Of a DNA stretch of 19,789 nt, positions 1-8,176 are shown in pieces. A program made the translations under genes and the position numbers. The notes under the pieces are model-generated. The model was not told the DNA's origin and did no database searches. It worked only from the letters and a program-made list of their open reading frames with translations. Source of the stretch: an uncultured Actinomycetes bacterium (GTDB lineage: Bacteria > Actinomycetota > Thermoleophilia > Solirubrobacterales > Thermoleophilaceae). The stretch is from NCBI GenBank assembly GCA_946481495.1, contig CAMLNW010000014.1, forward strand, positions 1-19,789, read 5' to 3'. The first letter of the stretch is position 1; every line of letters begins with the position of its first letter.

Positions 1-255
1 GGCGCGGCCGGCAGCGAGCAGCTTCAGCGAATCGGTCGACGAGGAGGGGACGCGGACGTCGAGGTCGATCCCGTGGTCGTGGTCGATGCCGTCGGCGACG
101 GCGGTGTAGATGCCGGCGTGGACGGCGTTCGGCTGGAAGTCGAGCGCGAGCCTGACCGGCTGCTCGGTGTCGCCGCCCGAGCCATCGTCACCGCAGCCGG
201 CGGCGATCAGCGCGAGCAGGACGAGGCATGTGGCGAGGAGGATCGGTCGGCGCAT
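1..255 (-). CDS. ABC transporter substrate-binding lipoprotein, NMT1/ThiY-like (N-terminal part, cut by window edge)
   Basis: Reading the minus strand from the ATG at 255 gives 85 codons without a stop, running off the left edge. The protein opens with a charged MRRP, a hydrophobic stretch (residues 5-19) and a lipobox-like IAAGC with Cys21, followed by a Gly/Asp/Ser linker, as expected for an exported lipoprotein. Residues around 36-52 (VRLALDFQPNAVHAGIY) match the start of the NMT1/THI5-like fold, whose members bind pyrimidine thiamine precursors, taurine or other small organic compounds. A later DSLKLLAAGRA fits the same fold. It would act at the outer face of the membrane with an ABC permease and ATPase, probably encoded beyond the edge. 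It lies 12 bases downstream of the cyclase on the same strand, but a -10-like box sits at the cyclase stop codon. The substrate cannot be told from this fragment. Confidence 0.82.
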   Translation of the reverse strand, partial: MRRPILLATCLVLLALIAAGCGDDGSGGDTEQPVRLALDFQPNAVHAGIYTAVADGIDHDHGIDLDVRVPSSSTDSLKLLAAGRA

Positions 256-264
256 GGCCGCGGC

Positions 265-270
265 AATCTA
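265..270 (-). promoter_or_regulatory. Possible leaderless -10 box (TAGATT) for the substrate-binding protein
   Basis: The minus strand reads TAGATT, which includes the cyclase stop codon, followed by 9 bases and then the ATG at 255. This fits a TANNNT -10 element placing the transcript start at or next to the start codon. No clear -35 is visible. Because it overlaps a stop codon it could be chance, and read-through from the cyclase gene is equally possible. Confidence 0.3.
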
Positions 271-1623
271 GGCGATTCGCGCGGCTGGAGCCGGCAGCGC
301 GTCGCCGACCTCCCAGAGGCTCCACTCCCCGGGAATGCCGCGCAGCTGGCGTGAGCCGCGCTCGCGGAAGCCGATCCCGGAGCCGACGAGGAGATCCTTG
401 ACGGTGCTCGACACGAGCACCTCGCCGGGACCGGCCTCGTCCATCACGCGCGCGCCGATGTGGACGGCGAGTCCGGCGACGTCGTCGCCGACGATCTCAC
501 ACTCGCCGGTGTGCAGGCCGGCGCGGATCTGGATGCCGAGCTCGTGCACCGCATGCTCGATCGAGCGGGCGGCGCCGATCGCCCGCGCCGGCCCGTCGAA
601 GGTGGCGAGCACGCCATCGCCGGTCGACTTGATCGCCTTGCCACGGTGACGGACAACCTCGGCGCGCACGAGCTCGTCGTGGCGTTGCAGCAGCGCGCGC
701 CAGGCGGAGTCGCCGAGCTCGGCGGCGCGCTCGGTCGAGCCGACGATGTCGGTGAACAGGACTGTTGCCAGCACGCGGTCCGGCTCCGGCAGGTGGCGGC
801 TGCCGGTCAGGAACTCCTCGATCTCGCCGAGCAGCGCCTGATGGTCGCCGGCCGAGAAGAGGGTGTCGGAGCCGTCGAGCTCGACGAAGCGGGCGCCGGG
901 GATGTGCTCGGCGAGGTAGCGCGAGTGCTCGATCATCAGGAACTGGTCGTCGCGGCGGTGCATGACCAGCGTCGGCACGCGAATCGTCGGCAGGACGTGG
1001 CGGACGTCGGTGTCGCCGAGCGCGCGCAGGACGGCCTCAGCCGTGCCCGGGCTGGCCGAGTAGCGCTCCATCCGCCCGCACCAGCGCAGGTAGTCGGGAT
1101 CGCCCGCGCGGCTCGGCGCGAGCGCCGCCGGCACGGCGCCCTGGCCCCACTGGGCGACGAGGCCGTCGATCCGGGCGTCGCGCTCGTCGTCGTGCGGTGG
1201 CCAGGCATAATCAGGCGCCCAGCGGGTGCGCGAGTAGGTCGCGTAGAGGATCAGCGACTCAACGCGCTGCGGGTGGGTCGCGGCGAACAGCATCGCCAGC
1301 GGTCCGCCCTCGAGCGAGCCCATCAGCGTCGCGCGCTCGGTGCCGGTCGCGTCGAGCACCGCCAGCACGTCGTCCATCTGGTCCTCGAGCGTCGGTAGCC
1401 CAGCCCACGGGTCGGACAGGCCGGCGCCGCGGCGGTCGAACGAGATCATCCGGGTGAAGCCGCAGAGCCGCTCGACGAACGCGGCGATCGACGGCTCCTC
1501 GAGGAAGACCTCGACCTGGCCGATCCAGGTCGGGACGTAGAGCACGTGTGGCGGGCCCGCGCCGGCCACCTGGTAGGCGATGTGGAGATCGCCGCTGCGC
1601 GCATAGCGGGTCTGCTCCTCCAT
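268..1623 (-). CDS. Alpha/beta-hydrolase-fold / class III adenylate (guanylate) cyclase fusion
   Basis: This 451-residue protein has two parts. Residues about 1-275 resemble the alpha/beta-hydrolase domain (RYARSGDLHIAYQV near the start). Residues about 283-440 are a class III cyclase catalytic domain making cAMP or cGMP. The cyclase half looks active: metal-binding Asp292 in FTDIVGST, Asp336 in STGDG, purine-contacting Lys332 and Arg392 in HIGARV. The hydrolase half looks catalytically dead. Its nucleophile elbow reads GSLEGG (102-107), where relatives have GxSEGG, so Leu104 replaces Ser. The usual DH near the end reads SDT (252-254), so Thr254 replaces His. Asp225/226 remain. No membrane segment is seen, so it is probably cytosolic, with the hydrolase fold serving as a ligand sensor (inference). 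It is divergent from fbiC, 35 bases away. The start ATG has a -10-like TACGCT six bases upstream, which fits a leaderless transcript. Confidence 0.92.
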   Translation of the reverse strand: MEEQTRYARSGDLHIAYQVAGAGPPHVLYVPTWIGQVEVFLEEPSIAAFVERLCGFTRMISFDRRGAGLSDPWAGLPTLEDQMDDVLAVLDATGTERATLMGSLEGGPLAMLFAATHPQRVESLILYATYSRTRWAPDYAWPPHDDERDARIDGLVAQWGQGAVPAALAPSRAGDPDYLRWCGRMERYSASPGTAEAVLRALGDTDVRHVLPTIRVPTLVMHRRDDQFLMIEHSRYLAEHIPGARFVELDGSDTLFSAGDHQALLGEIEEFLTGSRHLPEPDRVLATVLFTDIVGSTERAAELGDSAWRALLQRHDELVRAEVVRHRGKAIKSTGDGVLATFDGPARAIGAARSIEHAVHELGIQIRAGLHTGECEIVGDDVAGLAVHIGARVMDEAGPGEVLVSSTVKDLLVGSGIGFRERGSRQLRGIPGEWSLWEVGDALPAPAARIA

Positions 1624-1629
1624 GGGACG

Positions 1630-1635
1630 AGCGTA
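1630..1635 (-). promoter_or_regulatory. Probable leaderless -10 box (TACGCT) for the hydrolase-cyclase gene
   Basis: TACGCT on the minus strand ends six bases before the ATG at 1623. This is the TANNNT spacing expected when transcription starts at the start codon. No Shine-Dalgarno sequence is present. It lies in a 35-base divergent spacer shared with fbiC. Confidence 0.45.
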
Positions 1636-1645
1636 GCCGCACCAT

Positions 1646-1651
1646 TAGGCT
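1646..1651 (+). promoter_or_regulatory. Probable leaderless -10 box (TAGGCT) for fbiC
   Basis: TAGGCT ends seven bases before the fbiC ATG at 1659, with no ribosome-binding site between. This matches the TANNNT element of leaderless actinobacterial genes and supports choosing the ATG at 1659 over in-frame starts further upstream, which lie inside the divergent gene. Confidence 0.45.
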
Positions 1652-1658
1652 GCACCGG

Positions 1659-3848
1659 ATGCGGCGCGTCACCTACTCGCGCAACTACACGATCTCGCTG
1701 TCGCGGACGTGTCGCTGCTACTGCAAGTACTGCGCGTTCGCCACGCACCGTGCGCACCTGTATTCGCCCGAGGAGGTCGAGGGACTGCTCGACGAGGCGG
1801 TCAAGCGGCGGGCGAAGGAGCTGCTGGTGCTGACCGGCGAGCAGCCCGAGGTCAACGCAGAGGTGCGCGAGCGGCTGCGCGCCTATGGGCACGAGGACTT
1901 CGTCTCCTACGTCGTCTGGACCTGTGAGCGAGCGCTCGAGCGGGGGATGCTGCCGCACACCAACTTGGGGGTCCTGTCGAAGGATGACCTGGCGCGGCTG
2001 CGCGAGGTGACCGCCTCGCAGGGGTTGATGCTGGAGTCGGTCAACCCCGACCTAGTCGTCCACCAGGGCTCGCCCACCAAGCACCCGGCGAAGCGGCTCG
2101 AGACGATCCGCGCCGCCGGTGAGCTGAAGATCCCGTTCACCTCGGGCATCCTGGTCGGGATCGGCGAGACGCCGGACGAGCGGATCGCGGCGCTGGAGGC
2201 GCTGGCGGAGGTCCACGCCGAGCATGGCCAGCTGCAGGAGGTGATCCTGCAGAACTTCGTCCCGCACCCGCGCTACTACGGCGCCGAGCCGGCCGAGATC
2301 GCCGACGCCGCACAGCAGGCCGGCGAGGCGGGCGAGGCGGCGGCGATGCCGAAGTGGGCCAACGAGATCACGCTCGACGACATGCGCGTGCTGGTGCGCG
2401 CCGCGCGTGAGCTGATGCCCGACGTCGGCATTCAGATCCCGCCGAACCTCTCCGACTGGTGGCTGCCGCTCGTCGCGGAGGGCGCGACCGACCTCGGCGG
2501 GCTGTCGGCCAACGGCGACCACATCTCGCCCGAGCACCCGTTCCCGACGCCGCAGCGGATGCGCAAGGAGCTCGAGCCGCGCGGCTACGCGCTCGCCGAG
2601 CGACTCTGCGTCTACCCGCAGTACATGAACGCGGAGTGGATGGAGCAGGGCGTGCTCGACACGATCAAGACCGCCTACTGGAGCTTCATCCCGCGGCATG
2701 GGTCGGGCCGTCGCGAGGAGCGGGCGATTCGGCGCGACCTGGTGCCGGGCGCGATCGCCAAGGGCCGCGACGGCGCGTGGCTGTCCGAGGACGAGCTGAC
2801 GGCGCTGTTCGCCGAGACGCGACCGGAGGCGGTCGAGGAGATCCGCGTCGCCGCCGACGAGTTGCGCGCCGAGCTGGCGGGGGAGACGGTGACGTTCGTC
2901 GTCAACCGCAACATCAACGTCTCGAACGTCTGCACCGTCGGCTGCGCCTTCTGCGGCTTCGGTCAGGGCCGGCGCTCGCCCGATGCCTACGAGCACGACC
3001 GCGACGAGTTCGTCCGCCGGGTCGAGGAGGCGGTCGAGTTCGGCGCGACCGAGATCTGCATGCAGTCCGGCATCCACCCCGACTGGGGGCTGGAGGACTA
3101 CGAGGGCTGGCTGCGGCTCGCCAAGCAGGTTGCGCCCGACATCCACCTGCACGCCTACTCGGCGATGGAGGTCGACGCGATGTGCGCGACGTCCGGGCTG
3201 GCGCCGCGCGAGGTCTTCGAGCGGCTGCGCGCCGCCGGGCTCGACTCGACGCCGGGCACCGCCGCCGAGGTGCTGGACGACGGCGTCCGCGAGCGGATCT
3301 CGCCGAACAAGCTGCCGGTCGCGCGCTGGGTCGAGATCATCGAGGCGTCGCACGCCGCCGGCCTGCGCTCGACGGTGACGGTGATGTTCGGCCACATCGA
3401 GGAGCCGTGGGAGCTGGCCGAGCACATGCGCGTCGTGCGCGAGCTGCAGGAGCGGACCGGCGGCTTCACCGAGTTCGTGCCGCTGTCGTTCATCCCGCAC
3501 CACACGCTGCTCGGCCGCACACACGGGATCGAGGAGCTGTCGCGCGAGGAGAATCTCAAGCACACCGCGGTCTTCCGGCTCGCGCTCGGCAGGACGATCC
3601 CGAGTCTTCAGGCGTCGTGGGTGAAGATGGGCCTCGACGCCGCCACCGAGAGCCTCCGCTGGGGCGTGAACGACCTGGGCGGCACGCTGATGGAGGAGAG
3701 CATCAGCAGGCTCGCCGGCAGCCAGCACGGCGTGATGCTGACCCCGGAGCAGCTGATCGGGGCGGCACACGCCGCGGGACGACCGGCGGCTGAGCGGACG
3801 ACGCTCTACGAGGTCAGGCGTCGCTACGAGCTTCCACTCGCCGCGTAA
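1659..3848 (+). CDS. fbiC: 7,8-didemethyl-8-hydroxy-5-deazariboflavin (Fo) synthase, fused CofG-CofH
   Basis: FbiC makes Fo, the deazaflavin chromophore of coenzyme F420, from tyrosine and the riboflavin precursor 5-amino-6-ribitylamino-uracil. It uses two radical-SAM domains. Both are visible in this 729-residue protein: a CxxxCxxC cluster in the N-terminal CofG-like half (Cys18, Cys22, Cys25 in CRCYCKYCAF) and another in the C-terminal CofH-like half (Cys425, Cys429, Cys432 in CTVGCAFCGF). Each binds a 4Fe-4S cluster. The segments SVNPDL, IGETPDERI and GGLSANGDHISPEHPFP fit CofG; MQSGIHPDWGLEDY and DSTPGTAAEVL fit CofH. The fused form is the actinobacterial arrangement. The ATG at 1659 is chosen because the conserved protein begins right after it and a -10-like box precedes it. 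It stands apart from the other F420 genes of this window (12.1-15.2 kb), so Fo synthesis is probably transcribed separately. Confidence 0.97.
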   Translation: MRRVTYSRNYTISLSRTCRCYCKYCAFATHRAHLYSPEEVEGLLDEAVKRRAKELLVLTGEQPEVNAEVRERLRAYGHEDFVSYVVWTCERALERGMLPHTNLGVLSKDDLARLREVTASQGLMLESVNPDLVVHQGSPTKHPAKRLETIRAAGELKIPFTSGILVGIGETPDERIAALEALAEVHAEHGQLQEVILQNFVPHPRYYGAEPAEIADAAQQAGEAGEAAAMPKWANEITLDDMRVLVRAARELMPDVGIQIPPNLSDWWLPLVAEGATDLGGLSANGDHISPEHPFPTPQRMRKELEPRGYALAERLCVYPQYMNAEWMEQGVLDTIKTAYWSFIPRHGSGRREERAIRRDLVPGAIAKGRDGAWLSEDELTALFAETRPEAVEEIRVAADELRAELAGETVTFVVNRNINVSNVCTVGCAFCGFGQGRRSPDAYEHDRDEFVRRVEEAVEFGATEICMQSGIHPDWGLEDYEGWLRLAKQVAPDIHLHAYSAMEVDAMCATSGLAPREVFERLRAAGLDSTPGTAAEVLDDGVRERISPNKLPVARWVEIIEASHAAGLRSTVTVMFGHIEEPWELAEHMRVVRELQERTGGFTEFVPLSFIPHHTLLGRTHGIEELSREENLKHTAVFRLALGRTIPSLQASWVKMGLDAATESLRWGVNDLGGTLMEESISRLAGSQHGVMLTPEQLIGAAHAAGRPAAERTTLYEVRRRYELPLAA

Positions 3849-3860
3849 ATAGGAACACCC

Positions 3861-3890
3861 TTGACTCCAAGTTGCCAAATGGCGTAACGT
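3861..3890 (+). promoter_or_regulatory. Sigma70-type promoter of the RHS gene (TTGACT - 18 bp - TAACGT)
   Basis: TTGACT at 3861-3866 matches five of six bases of the -35 consensus. After 18 bases, TAACGT at 3885-3890 matches TANNNT. Transcription would begin near 3897. Between the boxes lies a small palindrome, GCCAAATGGC (3874-3883), that could be an operator. This is the only gene in the window with a recognisable -35 and a leader (about 90 bases), so its control may differ from that of its neighbours. Confidence 0.6.
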
Positions 3891-3967
3891 GGCGTCTGCC
3901 ACTCCAAGGGTTCGAAGAACACGGTGGTGATGTCGATGTGAGGCCGCGTCCTCATCTCGGCGGGCAT

Positions 3968-3973
3968 AGGAGG
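3968..3973 (+). promoter_or_regulatory. Ribosome-binding site AGGAGG deciding the RHS start
   Basis: A full AGGAGG lies 12 bases before an in-frame TTG at 3986. The spacing is a little long. It is the strongest Shine-Dalgarno match I see in the window. It supports TTG 3986 over the first in-frame start at 3872, which lies inside the promoter, and over the ATG at 4028, which would remove the charged end of the signal peptide. Confidence 0.5.
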
Positions 3974-3985
3974 GCACATCACGTA

Positions 3986-6900
3986 TTGAGGGTCGGCGGT
4001 GGGTTCGCGCGTACGTTCGCGCAGGCAATGGCGTTCGCGCTGGTAGCGGCGGTGCTGATGGTCGGGTTCGCGTCCGGCGCAAGCGGCCAAGCGGACCAGG
4101 AAGAGCCGGCCTATGCCGGTGACGACCCTGCTCCCGCTCCGAGCGCCGGCCTCCCCGGCGGTGCTGAGGTCGAGCGTGAGGCGGTCGATCTTCGCACGGC
4201 GAAGAGCCGCACCTACGTCCTGGCCGACGGGCGGATGCTGACGAAGGTCTTCGGCATCCCGGTCAACTTCCGGGACAGCGACGGTAGCTGGCGGGCGATC
4301 GACACACGCATCGAGAGCGACGGGGACGACCGCTTGCGGATATCGCGGGCCGGTTTCGGCCTTTCGCTTCCCAAGACGCTCGGTGACGGCACCGGTGTGC
4401 GTGTCGCCGACGACGGGCAGGCGTTCGAGTTCGCGCTGATCGGCGCCGTCCAGTCGGCCGCTGAAGTCGATGGCGCGCAGGTGACCTATCGCTCGGTACG
4501 TCCCGGTCTCGACCTCCAGTACGTCGCCCGCCCGGACGGTGTCAAGGAGTCGCTGATGCTCTCCGACGCGGCCGCGGGGCGCGACCTCGCCTTCAGGCTC
4601 GACGCCGGCGCCCTGACGCCGCGGGTGACGAGCTCCGGCGGTGTGCAGTTGCTCGATGCCAAGGGCGAGATCCACTTCGCGATCGCGGCACCCTTCATGC
4701 GCGATGCACGCGGCACGCTGTCACGTGGTGTCGAGTACGAGCTGCGGCGCGGGGACGGCGGTTGGACGCTGGGCATCCGTCCGGATCGCGACTGGCTCGA
4801 GAACCCGGGCCGCGAGTTCCCCGTCGAGGTCGATCCGACCGTCTACATCTCTCCACAGGTCGACTGTCATCTGGACAGCGGCACACCATCCATCAGCGTC
4901 TGCGGCGACGACGAGCTGGAGGTCGGCTGGGATGGCAGCCAGGATCACCGTGCGCTGCTGGAGTTCGACGTCGCCGGCGCGGTGCCGCAGGGCGCGCGGG
5001 TAGAGGAGGGATATGTCGCCCTGTATGGGACAGGCGCGAGCACGAGCGTGAACAAGCCGTTGTCGGTCTACCGTGCGACCCGCGACTGGACCTCGCAGGC
5101 GAGCTGGTCGAGCGCGGACGGGACGAACGCCTGGACGAGCGCGGGCGGGGACTTCGACAGCCAGGTCTGGCGGACTTCCTATCCCGGTTCGAACCCGACC
5201 GGTAGCTGGACCTACTGGGCGATCGGCGAGCTGATCCAGGAGTGGGTCGACGGGGACGTCGCCAATCAGGGGGTCGTGCTCAAGGATCGCGACGATCAGC
5301 AGCTGAGCAATCGCATCCGGTTCGCGAGCTCCGAGTCCTCCAACAGCAGCCGGCGCCCGTACCTCGGCGTCACCTGGAGCAAGCGCACCGGCATCGAGCG
5401 GCAGTTCACCTTCGCCGAGCAGTCGCTGTCGGATCGTCTGGGGTTGGCCGTCAATGTCGGCAACGGCAATCTGATCCAAAGCTCGAACGACGTGCAGATC
5501 GCGGGCACGGGGCTCGACCTGAACATCTCGCGCCATTTCAACAACCAGGGCACGGGACTCCCAGAGACGGCGGGACGCAAGTGGCGGCTCTCGGTCGGCG
5601 GTGGGGTGATGCTGATGCCCGAGGGCGGCGGCGATCGGATGTTCGTCGGGCCGACGGGCTCGCGTCACGTCTTCCACGTCCAGCCGAACGGGTCGTTCGA
5701 GAGCCCGACGGGAATCGACGCGACGCTCGCGGCCGACGGCGCCGGACACAAGCTCACCTTCCACAAGAGCAGCGAGATCTATCGCTTCAACTCCGATGGC
5801 GACCCGACGGCGTTCGAGGACCGCAACGGCAACGCGATCAGCTTCGACTACGTGACCGACGGCGTTCTCGATGACGTCACCGACACCCAAGGCCGCGAGG
5901 TCGAGGCTAGCTACGACGGCGACGGCAACCTCGAGTCGCTCGAGGATCCGACTGGACGGCTGTGGCAGTACGACTACGACGCCTACGACCGTCTGATCGA
6001 GTACACCGATCCGGAGGGTGGCGAGACGGAGTACGTCTACCAGGGGCCCGACAACCTGATCGAGATCGAGGACCCACGCGGAGCAGTCACGAAGATCGAC
6101 TACGACGGCGATCAGCGCGTGACTTCGATCAAGCGCGGCTACAACCGCTCTAACGGCAGCTATGTCGCGCGGACGCAGTTCGCGTACTCGTCGGCGACCA
6201 GCCCCTGTGGCGGTGCGGACATCGGCAAGACGGTGATGACCGATCCGCGCGGCAAGACCACGACCTACTGCTACGACGTCGAGCTGCGGGTGACCAAGGT
6301 GGTCGACGCCAACGGCAACGCGCGCAGCTCGACCTACTCGCCCAACTCCGATCCGCTCAGCGCGACCGCGCCTGGGTCGGCCACGACGACGTTCGGCTAC
6401 GACGGCAGCAACAACCTCGAGGCCGTCGACGAGCCGGCGGGGGAGGCGACGAGCTTCGAGTACACGAACGGCAGCCACCCGTACTCGCCGACGAAGCAGG
6501 TCTCGCCGCAGGGGACGGCCAGCGTGTTCGCCTACGACACCGCGGGCAACACGACGACGATCGGCGACTCGACGTCGCCGGCCTCGCAGGTCGAGGCGAC
6601 GCTGGAGTACAACGGCCAGGCCGGCGGGACGTGCGCCGACGACGCGACCACCAAGCCCGGCACCTTGCGCTGCGCGATCGACGGCAAGGGCAACGAGACG
6701 CTCTACGGGTACGACGACGACGGCAACCTGACTACGGTGACGCCGGAGCTGCCCCTCGGGGTCACGACGATCACCTACGACTCGCTCAGCCGGGTCGACT
6801 CCGTCGAGGACGGCAAGAGCCAAACCCGCAGCTATGCGTATGACGACCTCGACCGCGTCGTCGAGATCGACTACGGCGGTGGCAACGTCGTGACCTTCGA

Positions 6901-8176
6901 CTACGACGCGAACGGCAACCGCATCGAGCGCATCGACTCGGTTGACGGCACCTCCACATGGACCTACGACGCCCTCAACCGCCGTACCGACGACGATCTG
7001 CCCTCAGGCGACACCGACTACACCTGGGACGCGGCGTCGAACCTCGCCTCGCTGACCGATGCCGGCGGAACGGTCACATATCGCTACGACGACGTCAATC
7101 GGCTGGCGGACCTTGTCGAGCCAGGTGGCTCGTGCACCACTCCCGTTTCGCTGTGCACGACCTTCGGGTACACCAACCGCGATCAGCGGGAGCGGACTAC
7201 ATACCCGAACGGCGTCGAGCAGACGGTGACCTTCGACAGCTCCGACAAACCGACGCGCATCAAGGCGATCAAGGCCGGGAGTCCGCCAACCACGCTTACC
7301 GACTACACCTACGTCTACGACGAGGCGTCGCCAGGAACCCTCAAGACGAAGCTGCGTCAGTCGGTCACAGACAAGGACGGCAACAAGACGACCGACGGCT
7401 ACGACTTCCTCGACCGCTTGACGAGTGCGATCGAGCGCAACAGCGGCAACACGATCATTGACAACCGCGCCTACGCCTACGACCTGGCGTCGAACCGTCA
7501 GACCCAGACGATCAACGGCTCGACGACGAGCTACGCCTACAACGCTGCCAACCAGCTCTGCTGGACCTACAGCGGCAGCTCCGGTGCGGCCTGCGGCTCC
7601 CCACCCGGCGGCGCCACGACCTACAGCTACGACGCCAACGGCAACACCACCGCCAGCAGCGCCGGCCTGGACTTCGACTACAACACCCGCGACCAGACCG
7701 TCGCCTTCACCGCCCCCGGCGGCTCGCCAATCTCATTCGGCTACGCCGGAGCCGGCCAGACCGAGCGAACCTCCAACGGTGGCGTCGCCCAACACAACAC
7801 CCTGCTCGGCCCCTCCCGCCAAGGCACCACCTCCTGGACCCGCGATCCCAACGGCACCCTGATCTCCCAGCGCGCCACCGGCGGCGTCAACCACTACTAC
7901 CTCTCCGACGCGCTCGGGTCGGTTGTCGGCCTGGCGGACTCCAGCGGCGCCCTCACCCGCACCTACAAGTACGACCCATACGGCATCGTCCGCTCAACGA
8001 GCGGTTCCACCCCCAATTCGTCAGCCAGTACCGCGAGGCCCAAGGCGACCTATACAAGATGGGAGCCCGCTACTACCAGCCCAACCTTGGGCGCTGGAGC
8101 CAGCAGGACCCACTGGATCAAGCGGGAGATTTGCGAGAGGGGAATCGCTACATCTACGTGGGCGGTGACCCGGTAA
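3986..8176 (+). CDS. Secreted RHS/YD-repeat protein with DNRLRE-type domain; 3' end out of frame
   Basis: As read, this frame gives about 1396 residues. A signal peptide (residues 1-36, Arg-containing start, hydrophobic 14-30, possible cleavage after SGQA) sends it out of the cell. Residues about 290-470 resemble the DNRLRE/CBM96-like domain (HRALLEFDVAG, LIQEWVDGD, NRIRFASSE). Around 486-570 is a DUF6531-like RHS entry (GNLIQSSNDVQI, LNISRHFNNQG). From about 590 to 1250 more than a dozen YD repeats follow (such as YDANGNRIERI, YDALNRR), which in this family form a large beta-cage shell. The core begins near 1308 (ALGSVVGLADSSG, YKYDPYG). The frame then leaves the RHS pattern at a run of five C (8010-8014), and the last 50 or so residues are a nonsense tail. 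One extra C there would rejoin the standard core end, encoded at 8014-8394. Such proteins act in contact-dependent competition or as cell-surface proteins; the role here is inferred. Confidence 0.88.
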   Translation: MRVGGGFARTFAQAMAFALVAAVLMVGFASGASGQADQEEPAYAGDDPAPAPSAGLPGGAEVEREAVDLRTAKSRTYVLADGRMLTKVFGIPVNFRDSDGSWRAIDTRIESDGDDRLRISRAGFGLSLPKTLGDGTGVRVADDGQAFEFALIGAVQSAAEVDGAQVTYRSVRPGLDLQYVARPDGVKESLMLSDAAAGRDLAFRLDAGALTPRVTSSGGVQLLDAKGEIHFAIAAPFMRDARGTLSRGVEYELRRGDGGWTLGIRPDRDWLENPGREFPVEVDPTVYISPQVDCHLDSGTPSISVCGDDELEVGWDGSQDHRALLEFDVAGAVPQGARVEEGYVALYGTGASTSVNKPLSVYRATRDWTSQASWSSADGTNAWTSAGGDFDSQVWRTSYPGSNPTGSWTYWAIGELIQEWVDGDVANQGVVLKDRDDQQLSNRIRFASSESSNSSRRPYLGVTWSKRTGIERQFTFAEQSLSDRLGLAVNVGNGNLIQSSNDVQIAGTGLDLNISRHFNNQGTGLPETAGRKWRLSVGGGVMLMPEGGGDRMFVGPTGSRHVFHVQPNGSFESPTGIDATLAADGAGHKLTFHKSSEIYRFNSDGDPTAFEDRNGNAISFDYVTDGVLDDVTDTQGREVEASYDGDGNLESLEDPTGRLWQYDYDAYDRLIEYTDPEGGETEYVYQGPDNLIEIEDPRGAVTKIDYDGDQRVTSIKRGYNRSNGSYVARTQFAYSSATSPCGGADIGKTVMTDPRGKTTTYCYDVELRVTKVVDANGNARSSTYSPNSDPLSATAPGSATTTFGYDGSNNLEAVDEPAGEATSFEYTNGSHPYSPTKQVSPQGTASVFAYDTAGNTTTIGDSTSPASQVEATLEYNGQAGGTCADDATTKPGTLRCAIDGKGNETLYGYDDDGNLTTVTPELPLGVTTITYDSLSRVDSVEDGKSQTRSYAYDDLDRVVEIDYGGGNVVTFDYDANGNRIERIDSVDGTSTWTYDALNRRTDDDLPSGDTDYTWDAASNLASLTDAGGTVTYRYDDVNRLADLVEPGGSCTTPVSLCTTFGYTNRDQRERTTYPNGVEQTVTFDSSDKPTRIKAIKAGSPPTTLTDYTYVYDEASPGTLKTKLRQSVTDKDGNKTTDGYDFLDRLTSAIERNSGNTIIDNRAYAYDLASNRQTQTINGSTTSYAYNAANQLCWTYSGSSGAACGSPPGGATTYSYDANGNTTASSAGLDFDYNTRDQTVAFTAPGGSPISFGYAGAGQTERTSNGGVAQHNTLLGPSRQGTTSWTRDPNGTLISQRATGGVNHYYLSDALGSVVGLADSSGALTRTYKYDPYGIVRSTSGSTPNSSASTARPKATYTRWEPATTSPTLGAGASRTHWIKREICERGIATSTWAVTR

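Noticed and set aside
1548..1658. In-frame upstream start of fbiC at 1548
   Set aside because: It overlaps the divergent cyclase gene, adds 37 unconserved residues, and lies upstream of the -10-like box.
3872..3985. TTG at 3872 as the RHS start
   Set aside because: It lies between the -35 and -10 boxes of the promoter, upstream of the expected transcript start, and would bury the signal peptide behind about 38 residues.
2052..4082. Long antisense open frame (676 codons) opposite fbiC
   Set aside because: It is a by-product of high GC opposite a clear gene. The predicted protein is Arg/Ala/His-rich with no known motif, and fbiC is certain.
4721..6823. Long antisense open frame (700 codons) opposite the RHS gene
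   Set aside because: The composition is dominated by Val/Ala/Arg, as expected opposite YD repeats. No start signal or motif is seen.
5760..7720. DNA repeat array or CRISPR-like pattern
   Set aside because: The periodicity comes from YD protein repeats with diverged codons. There are no identical direct repeats with unique spacers.
8005..8016. Programmed -1 ribosomal frameshift in the RHS gene
   Set aside because: The site lacks a canonical XXXYYYZ slippery heptamer, and no downstream structure was evident. A one-base loss in the C run is simpler, though slippage on CCC is not excluded.
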